From: Patescibacteria group bacterium
GTDB lineage: Bacteria; Patescibacteriota; Minisyncoccia; Phycocordibacterales; UBA2100
Direction: 5' to 3'
DNA length: 7,888 nt
Assembly (NCBI GenBank): GCA_024654485.1
Contig: JANLHO010000003.1
Span: 1 to 7,888, forward strand
Shown: piece after piece, positions 1-4,559 of the stretch
How positions within the stretch are numbered: the first letter of the stretch is position 1
How the letters are laid out: every line of letters begins with the position of its first letter
The notes under the pieces: generated by a model
The model's database searches: none
What the model was told of the DNA's origin: nothing
The model's input: the letters and a program-made list of their open reading frames with translations, nothing else
Made by a program: the position numbers and the translations under genes

Positions 1-1074
1 GAGGTCGTCGTTGAGGTTGGCGAGTGCGGCGTCCAGCTCTTCTCTTGTGATGCCGCCCGCGACCACGACGCGCCGCGTTTCCACCGTGCGCTCTATGACG
101 GGCTGGTTGATGACCGTACTGTTGACGGTTGATTGCTGATTGCTAGCTGGCCATCGGCTATCGGCTGCGGGCTGCGGGCTGCCGGCTATTCTCGCGTACG
201 GCTTTATCTCCACGGATACGGAGCCGTACCGCGCGTTTGCAGCGATGCCTCTGGAGCGCAGGAGGTCGGCGGGGAAGGCTATCGCGTACACGAAGTCGTC
301 CACCGCGCTGTTCACCATGCGGGCGAGGGAAGCGGCTGCAAGCGGCACGGAGCGTGCCAGAGACGCTAGAGTGCCTGCGGGGTCACCGGCTGCGAGCGCG
401 AGCTGGGTCTGTGCGCGGTCTCTGACATCTCCCGCATCTGCAGCGGCGTTCGCCAAAGAGCGCGCAGTACCGCCTATTGAGTCTGCCGCGTATCGTGCGT
501 ATTGAGGATCTACCAGTGCGTATGTGCCGAAGGTGATGAGGAAGGCGAGCGTGAGGGCGGTGAGTTTGTGAAGGAATTCCACTACGGGATTTACCGTGTG
601 TGCGGAAACGTATGTGGCGTGTAGTGCGGCGTGCGCACCGCCCATTGGCGTGCCTACCAAAGAAGCCACGCTATCAAAGCTCGCAGCGGCACCCTGAGCG
701 AGTGAGCGTTTCAGCTTGTCGGTAATCTTCTGCGGCCCTGCTTCCGGATTTAGAGTAGAGATGCCGGAGATCTCTCCTGCCTTCGCACCTTGAATTGCTG
801 CGTTACGCCGAGCATCTCCGATATCACTCACCCTGTACTCTTGCGCACGCTCGCGTACAAGCTGCTTACTTCTAAGAGCGCGTGCATGCTGCTGCTCTAC
901 CGAAAAGGACTTTAGGGATATCGGGTTGACGTACCAATTTTTTCCGGCGCGACGCCCAACTATCCTTCCCTCCTTGCAAAGACGAGCAATGTAGTCACGA
1001 GTGAATCCCGCTTCATCTGCCGCCTCTCTGGCGGCGATGTACCGTACCCCGTCAAAGAAAATTTCATCACTCAT
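1..1074 (-). CDS. Helix-turn-helix / single-membrane-segment protein, 3' end cut off by window edge
   Basis: Reading leftward from ATG at 1074 the frame stays open for 358 codons to base 1, so the C-terminus is missing. Residues about 7-55 form an excisionase-like (HTH_17-type) helix-turn-helix with the landmarks RYIAAREAA, RDYIARL and NWYV. Residues about 56-125 are polar and charged. A hydrophobic stretch at about 168-187 (LTALTLAFLITFGTYALV) is a likely membrane helix, followed by an Ala-rich part and, at about 300-322, a linker encoded by heptamer repeats. The visible end (VIERTVETRRVVV, then GITREELDAALANL) looks like the start of a coiled-coil stalk. Its N-terminal module matches both modules of the protein at 1846-2805. 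The start overlaps the upstream gene by 8 bp and has no Shine-Dalgarno. The function is unknown; I infer a cytoplasmic DNA- or protein-binding head with a long exported stalk. The open frame is certain, the role is not. Confidence 0.85.
   Translation of the reverse strand, partial: MSDEIFFDGVRYIAAREAADEAGFTRDYIARLCKEGRIVGRRAGKNWYVNPISLKSFSVEQQHARALRSKQLVRERAQEYRVSDIGDARRNAAIQGAKAGEISGISTLNPEAGPQKITDKLKRSLAQGAAASFDSVASLVGTPMGGAHAALHATYVSAHTVNPVVEFLHKLTALTLAFLITFGTYALVDPQYARYAADSIGGTARSLANAAADAGDVRDRAQTQLALAAGDPAGTLASLARSVPLAAASLARMVNSAVDDFVYAIAFPADLLRSRGIAANARYGSVSVEIKPYARIAGSPQPAADSRWPASNQQSTVNSTVINQPVIERTVETRRVVVAGGITREELDAALANLNDDL
130..186. repeat. Degenerate heptamer tandem repeat inside coding sequence
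   Basis: On the plus strand, successive 7-nt units run TGATTGC, TGATTGC, TAGCTGG, one extra C, CATCGGC, TATCGGC, TGCGGGC, TGCGGGC, TGCCGGC. The array lies within the protein read from 1074 to 1 and encodes a Pro/Ala/Ser/Gln linker at about residues 297-315. Because 7 is not a multiple of 3, gain or loss of one unit would shift the frame downstream. The copies have drifted, so recent slippage is not evident. Confidence 0.7.
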
Positions 1075-1558
1075 GAGATTTACGAATCTGCGAATTATCC
1101 GAATTCGCGAATGACTGCGAATTGGAATCCCCATTCGTAGATATTCGTTGATGCGGACCCTGGATTTTATTCGGACTTATCCGGAGGATTCGCCTCGGCC
1201 GCAAAATAGTGTCGCTAAAATTTATGAGCAATCCGAGATCTATCCGCGACTGCTGAAGATAGTTTTGTATTTGGCGGTAATAATCCCTGGTCAAGAGTCG
1301 GGCGGTTTTCAGCTCAAGTAGGATTTTTTCCTCAACAAGAAAATCAACGATGTTTCCTGAATCTCCCAAACGGAACTCTCTCTCATACTTCAATCCCCTG
1401 TCCCCGATCTTCTCCTCCAAAAGATCTGCGTACTGCTTTTCTCTGGCAAACCGACCCAATTCGTTATGAACATCAAAGCAGGCTCCAACGATGGAAAATG
1501 AAAGCTCCGGGTACAGTATCTTTTTATTCGTGGTCATTTGCAGATTCGTAGCATCCAT
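1067..1558 (-). CDS. GxxExxY-type protein with PD-(D/E)XK nuclease-like core
   Basis: The 163-residue protein matches the GxxExxY family: ILYPELSFSIVGACFDVHNELG near the start, then FAREKQY at 38-43 (the Glu and Tyr of the name motif are kept, the Gly is Phe), then YEREFRLGDSGNIVDFLV and ILLELKT. Asp72 and the Glu82-x-Lys84 pair give the D...ExK arrangement of PD-(D/E)XK nuclease folds, and LGLLINF is the usual late strand. Biochemistry of the family is poorly known, so nuclease activity is inference. The conserved core ends near residue 128. The last 35 residues are Ser/Asn-rich and encoded by GAAT-type repeats, so they are probably acquired tail. The first Met (1558) lies inside the right inverted-repeat arm; Met8 at 1537 is an equally good start, and neither has a Shine-Dalgarno. 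The stop overlaps the next gene's start (ATGAGTGA), suggesting coupling. Confidence 0.85.
   Translation of the reverse strand: MDATNLQMTTNKKILYPELSFSIVGACFDVHNELGRFAREKQYADLLEEKIGDRGLKYEREFRLGDSGNIVDFLVEEKILLELKTARLLTRDYYRQIQNYLQQSRIDLGLLINFSDTILRPRRILRISPNKIQGPHQRISTNGDSNSQSFANSDNSQIRKSHE
1082..1147. repeat. Cluster of CGAAT/ATTCG repeat units
   Basis: The pentamer CGAAT or its complement ATTCG occurs at 1083, 1091, 1100, 1108, 1118, 1133 and 1143, about every 8-10 bases at first. It includes the palindromes CGAATTCG (1100-1107) and ATTCGCGAAT (1103-1112). The cluster encodes the low-complexity C-terminus of the GxxExxY protein and sits just before the start of the next gene. Confidence 0.75.
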
Positions 1559-1569
1559 TCGCAGATTCG
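1083..1569. repeat. Inverted-repeat-bounded cassette around the GxxExxY gene
   Basis: CGAATCTGCGAAT at 1083-1095 is exactly mirrored by ATTCGCAGATTCG at 1557-1569, a perfect 13-bp inverted pair enclosing almost exactly the GxxExxY gene. A further right-side copy (ATTTGCAGATTCGTA, 1536-1550) matches the complement of 1081-1095 at 14 of 15 positions. The right-side units are spaced as heptamers (ATTTGCA, GATTCGT, AGCATCC, ATTCGCA, GATTCGA). No target-site duplication or transposase is visible, so mobility is inference. Confidence 0.7.
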
Positions 1570-1845
1570 AACTTCGGTCGGATGCACGACTTATCTAGAT
1601 TTTACTAGACATTTCGGATATCGTGGGGATATCCGGTGCATACACATGTGGATAGCATGTGAGTGAACATGGGATATGACGCCCGACTTTAAAAATCAGT
1701 TCGTAGCGCATGCTCCGGTACTCTCGCTCCGGACCATCCTCCTATCATGTGTTATAGCGCAGGATTACACGTCTGCGGTCATAAGCACACGACTATCTCG
1801 CACTTCCGAGATGCCTAATATAGAGCCGTCTCGGTAAATGCTCGC
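1570..1845. other. Intergenic region with dyad symmetries, no gene
   Basis: I see no convincing reading frame or RNA gene. It holds an 8-bp dyad CGGATATC / GATATCCG with a 5-base centre (1615-1635), TCTAG / CTAGA (1594-1609), the palindrome CACATGTG (1643-1650) with CATGTG repeated 11 bp further on (1656-1661), and CCGAGA / TCTCGG (1806-1811, 1829-1834) just after the stop of the gene at 1846. A possible minus-strand -10 element TAAAAT lies at 1599-1604, about 40 bases before the GxxExxY start, but without a recognisable -35. The dyads could be operator sites for the neighbouring helix-turn-helix proteins; that is inference. Confidence 0.5.
1806..1834 (-). terminator. Weak hairpin after the 319-residue ORF
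   Basis: A 6-bp stem CCGAGA / TCTCGG with a 17-nt loop starts 11 bases past the TAA at 1846. No U-rich tract follows on the minus strand, so it is at best a weak or factor-dependent terminator. Confidence 0.25.
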
Positions 1846-2805
1846 TTAATTTACGCGTTTGTACACAAGTTCGGGGACCAGTATCGCCTCCAGTACTTCA
1901 CCGATGCTGTTGAGCGCGGCTGAAGCGCTGGCCGTGAGAGATTGAGGGATGGTTTTTGGTGTACCCATTGTGTATGTAGCGCCGTCTTTCAAGGTGTACA
2001 GGCCCAAGCTAAGTACTATTGCCACTGTAAAGACAGCCACGGCTACCGAGGCGGCCGGGAGCAAGCTCCTCCTGCTCTTTCGTTTCCCAGCTGCATAAAC
2101 AGGCATATTTTGCCTCAATGGAGGCATTTTTCGCGTAGACAGATGCCTGTCTACATGTATGGGGATGTTGTGCTCCGGCACGGATATGATGGTCTCGTCG
2201 CCGATTTCCCCATCTGCATCTCCCTCGGGAGTCTTATTGGGCAAATAAGGCATAAGATCAACCGAATCGTCTCTTGTGTATGTAAAAAACTCCCCGTTAT
2301 GGGACGTTGATGGCCTCACAGAGAGTGCTTGGGCGGCAGGACGCGGGATGCCCACTGATTGCGTCTGTACGGCCGCAAGAAGCGCATCTTTCTCTTTCTT
2401 GTGTGCCAGGAGCGACTCACGATCAACATACCATCTGTTGCCTATTTGCCTGGCAAGGACCGTACCGGAGCGAGCTAGCTGACCTATATAATCCTGATTA
2501 TAAGACGTGATTCGCGCTGCTCGGCTTGCCGAAACGTAATCCCTACCGTCAAATGAGACTATGCTGTCCGGTTCCGCAGGAGCAGCAGAGAATTGCCTCT
2601 TTACCTGCGGCCTGTATTCATCGGCGCTCTTTTTGTACTCTGTGAGCGACTCCATTGAGACGTACCAAAGGCCACCAATGCGCTGCGCCTCAATAAGCCC
2701 GCGGCGCGCGAGCTGCCCGATGTAATCTTGCGCATATCCGCTCAACTCCGAAGCTCGCTTGGACGAGATATACGAGATGCCTTCCAAAACGACCTCATCT
2801 GTCAT
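1846..2805 (-). CDS. Tandem helix-turn-helix protein with one C-terminal membrane helix
   Basis: The 319-residue protein has two homologous excisionase-like winged-helix modules at about 8-58 and 85-137. They share a Y(I/V)S start, DYIGQLAR in the recognition region and a WYV...ESL end. A polar, probably disordered linker (about 138-240, with an acidic patch near 178-205) leads to a basic flank KRKSRRS and a hydrophobic helix at about 248-271, leaving about 48 residues outside. The basic flank before the helix predicts an inside N-terminus, putting the modules in the cytoplasm. It may be a membrane-anchored transcription regulator or a DNA/nucleoid tether; no ligand domain is recognisable. 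A single module of the same kind begins the protein at 1-1074, so the two are probably paralogous heads with different tails. The start at 2805 is supported by a -10 element exactly positioned for a leaderless transcript. Confidence 0.85.
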   Translation of the reverse strand: MTDEVVLEGISYISSKRASELSGYAQDYIGQLARRGLIEAQRIGGLWYVSMESLTEYKKSADEYRPQVKRQFSAAPAEPDSIVSFDGRDYVSASRAARITSYNQDYIGQLARSGTVLARQIGNRWYVDRESLLAHKKEKDALLAAVQTQSVGIPRPAAQALSVRPSTSHNGEFFTYTRDDSVDLMPYLPNKTPEGDADGEIGDETIISVPEHNIPIHVDRHLSTRKMPPLRQNMPVYAAGKRKSRRSLLPAASVAVAVFTVAIVLSLGLYTLKDGATYTMGTPKTIPQSLTASASAALNSIGEVLEAILVPELVYKRVN

Positions 2806-2811
2806 AGTGGG

Positions 2812-2820
2812 AGTATACCA
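2812..2820 (-). promoter_or_regulatory. Extended -10 promoter giving a leaderless mRNA
   Basis: On the minus strand, TGG followed by TATACT (5 of 6 to TATAAT, with TGn immediately before) ends 6 bases before the ATG at 2805. The usual distance from -10 to start point would place +1 on the A of that ATG. There is no Shine-Dalgarno and no TTGACA-like -35. This fits a leaderless transcript and means this gene need not depend on gatB transcription. Confidence 0.65.
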
Positions 2821-2847
2821 CCACGCTGCCGAGAGGCGGCGGCGCGA

Positions 2848-2870
2848 CGCTATCCGCCTTGGGGATAGCG
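2848..2870 (-). terminator. Hairpin directly after gatB, possible terminator without U tract
   Basis: CGCTATCC (2848-2855) and GGATAGCG (2863-2870) form a perfect 8-bp stem with a 7-nt loop, beginning 1 base past the gatB stop. The bases that follow on the minus strand are GC-rich, so it lacks the tail of a classical intrinsic terminator. It may mark the 3' end of the gatB transcript before the separate promoter at 2812-2820. Confidence 0.4.
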
Positions 2871-2871
2871 C

Positions 2872-4350
2872 TTAGACCTTCAATTTTGACTTCAGGAGCT
2901 CGCGGAGCGCCATAGGATCGGCGGCTCCGCGAAGCGCTTTCATGCACTGTCCGACCAGAAATTCCAACGCAGGCCCTTTCCCTGACTTAAAATCCGCCAC
3001 AACGTCGGGATTTTTTGCAATAACGTCGTCTACAACGGCCCCAACGGCATCTTCGCCAACAGTGCCGCCAATCAGGCCTTTTTCTGCCGCGATACGGGAC
3101 GGACTGTCTCCGCTCTCTACGGACAGGGCAAGCACATCCTTAGCCGTACGCGAATTCAATTTACGCTCACGTAGCATATCTATTATCTCCTTGAAATTAT
3201 GCGCCGATATGGGAATCTCGCCACGCTTTTCCGTATCTCGTTCTCCAGCATCTCGGATTATCTTGACCAAATCGTTCGCAATATAATTCGCAGCCAATAG
3301 AGCGGACTCTTTGTCGTATCCCGCCGATACGTCGTCAAAAAAATCGCCCAGAGCAGCATCACGTACGAAGCTGTCCGCGTCATCCGGCTTTACACCCACC
3401 TTGAGGTAGCGCCCGCGGCGCTTCCACGGAAGCTCCGGCAATGTGGAAGAGAGGTCTTTTGCGGAGAATCCGCTTACCCCTGAAAGCTTCAAGCTCGGCA
3501 GATCCGGATCCGGAAAATACCGATAATCCGCACTGCCTTCTTTGATACGCTGCGGGAATGTCTCCTGCTTTGACTCGTCCCACCCCAACGTCTCCTGCGT
3601 GATATCCTTCCCTTCCTCAAGCATTTGTGTTTGTCGCCGTATCTCAAAAGCCACGGCGCGTTCCATCGCGCGAAACGAATTCAGATTTTTCACTTCCACC
3701 TTTGTCCCCAATCCTACTATTCTCTGTTCACTGTTATCTGTTCGCTGAACACTGATATTCGCCTCTACGCGCATCTCCCCCTTTTCCATGTTTGCCTCTG
3801 ACACTTTGAGATAGCGCAGGAGCAACTGCAACTCCCGCGCGAACCGGCCCGCATCTTCCGCACTGTGGAGGACGGGCTCCGTCACTAGCTCCATCAGCGG
3901 GACGCCGGCCCTGTTGTAGTCTATTGATGTCGTGCCCGTATTGTCGTCGCCGGTGGCGAGCGGGTCTGAGCCATGCATGGAGCTCGCGGTATCCTCCTCC
4001 AGATGCACGCGCGTGATAGCAAAGCCCAAGAGCTCCCCTCCCGAGACTAGTGGGTACTCGTATTGCGAGAGCTGGTAGCCCTTTGGGAGGTCCGGATAAA
4101 AATAACTCTTACGATCAAATTCCGTGTAGTCGGCGAGCTTTCCTCCCAGCGCGCACCCGACGCGAAGCACATGCCTCACCGCCTCACGATTTATGACGGG
4201 CAACGTGCCGGGATGCGCCATGCATACGGGACAGATGTTTACGTTGGGCCGTGTCTCGTCCGCATCATTCTTAGAGCGGCAGAACATCTTCGTCCGCGTC
4301 TTCAGTTCTGCATGTATCTCCAAGCCAATTGTCGGTACGTAATCGCTCAT
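2872..4350 (-). CDS. gatB: Aspartyl/glutamyl-tRNA(Asn/Gln) amidotransferase subunit B
   Basis: GatB is the tRNA-binding and kinase subunit of the GatCAB complex, which phosphorylates misacylated Glu-tRNA(Gln) or Asp-tRNA(Asn) and amidates it with ammonia from GatA. From the ATG at 4350 the protein is 492 residues, full length. Family landmarks in order: TIGLEIHAEL (7-16), Cys24 and the NICPVC pair (Cys40/Cys43), KSYFYPDLPKGYQLSQYE (81-98), DYNRAGVPLMELVTEP (144-159), GEMRVEANIS (191-200), GTKVEVKNLNSFRAMERA (215-232), then a YRYFPDPDLP segment and the C-terminal YqeY-like helical tail with the late signature KGPALEFLVGQCMKALRG. The start at 4350 puts the conserved core 8 residues in; GTG codons at 4362 and 4368 extend the frame but add no family sequence. 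A heptamer-repeat insertion makes the ISV-to-GTK loop about 5 residues longer than usual. gatC and gatA are not in this window. Confidence 0.97.
   Translation of the reverse strand: MSDYVPTIGLEIHAELKTRTKMFCRSKNDADETRPNVNICPVCMAHPGTLPVINREAVRHVLRVGCALGGKLADYTEFDRKSYFYPDLPKGYQLSQYEYPLVSGGELLGFAITRVHLEEDTASSMHGSDPLATGDDNTGTTSIDYNRAGVPLMELVTEPVLHSAEDAGRFARELQLLLRYLKVSEANMEKGEMRVEANISVQRTDNSEQRIVGLGTKVEVKNLNSFRAMERAVAFEIRRQTQMLEEGKDITQETLGWDESKQETFPQRIKEGSADYRYFPDPDLPSLKLSGVSGFSAKDLSSTLPELPWKRRGRYLKVGVKPDDADSFVRDAALGDFFDDVSAGYDKESALLAANYIANDLVKIIRDAGERDTEKRGEIPISAHNFKEIIDMLRERKLNSRTAKDVLALSVESGDSPSRIAAEKGLIGGTVGEDAVGAVVDDVIAKNPDVVADFKSGKGPALEFLVGQCMKALRGAADPMALRELLKSKLKV
3716..3757. repeat. Six-unit heptamer repeat inside gatB
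   Basis: Plus-strand units are ACTATTC, TCTGTTC, ACTGTTA, TCTGTTC, GCTGAAC, ACTGATA: 42 bp exactly, so the frame is preserved. It encodes about GatB residues 199-212 (SVQRTDNSEQRIV), between two conserved blocks where other GatB proteins have a shorter loop. This looks like repeat expansion tolerated at a surface loop. Confidence 0.7.
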
Positions 4351-4363
4351 GCATCCATACACT

Positions 4364-4375
4364 ATCACCCCCTTT
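4364..4375 (-). promoter_or_regulatory. Strong Shine-Dalgarno for gatB, oddly far from the conserved ATG
   Basis: The minus strand reads AAAGGGGGTGAT, one mismatch from the full anti-SD complement AAGGAGGTGAT, the only strong Shine-Dalgarno I found here. From the last G of the run there are 17 bases to the ATG at 4350, too many for a classical spacing. It is 5 bases to the in-frame GTG at 4362 and 9 bases to an out-of-frame ATG at 4358. That ATG opens a three-codon frame (Met-Asp-Ala-stop, 4347-4358) whose TGA overlaps the gatB ATG. Either gatB starts at GTG 4362, adding four residues, or a minicistron couples ribosomes onto gatB. Confidence 0.6.
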
Positions 4376-4388
4376 CAAAACCCACAAA

Positions 4389-4524
4389 GGTGCTCCCGCT
4401 CCGTTTGCCCCGAGAGAACATCGCGCAGCGAACAAAAATAACCCTCGTCATATGGCAGTAGCTCTACACGTACCGCGTGCGAGCGATACGTCGTTCGGTG
4501 CGGGGCAAACGGAGCGGGAGCACC
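4389..4524. repeat. Perfect 24-bp inverted repeat with 88-bp interior, MITE-like or leader hairpin
   Basis: 4389-4412 (begins GGTGCTCCCG, ends TTTGCCCCG) is the exact reverse complement of 4501-4524. The pairing stops at both ends, and the 88-bp interior shows no gene. The 136-bp unit fills most of the gap between the secA stop and the gatB ribosome-binding site; the near arm ends 13 bases before the Shine-Dalgarno run. It could be a short non-autonomous transposable element, a processing or termination hairpin between secA and gatB, or a gatB leader structure. No clear target-site duplication is visible. On the minus strand the outer arm is followed by TTTGTGGGTTTTG, moderately U-rich. The repeat is certain, the role open. 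Confidence 0.85.
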
Positions 4525-4536
4525 CACGCCACCCCC

Positions 4537-4553
4537 ATCTCGGAGACCGAGAT
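4537..4553 (-). terminator. Tight hairpin just after secA
   Basis: ATCTCGG and CCGAGAT form a perfect 7-bp stem with a 3-nt loop, starting 6 bases past the secA stop. On the minus strand it is followed by GGGGGTGG rather than a U tract, so it may protect or mark the 3' end more than terminate. Confidence 0.4.
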
Positions 4554-4559
4554 TCGCTA

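Noticed and set aside
140..505. 121-codon plus-strand frame
   Set aside because: Antisense to the partial helix-turn-helix protein, whose own frame is open for 358 codons with clear domains.
1559..1585. tRNA T-loop-like string (AGTTCGAATC on the minus strand)
   Set aside because: The flanking bases do not form the required 5-bp T stem and no acceptor or anticodon arm can be drawn; it belongs to the GAAT repeats.
4351..4368. Extended gatB start at GTG 4368
   Set aside because: That GTG lies inside the Shine-Dalgarno itself, so it cannot be served by it, and the extra residues are outside the family alignment.
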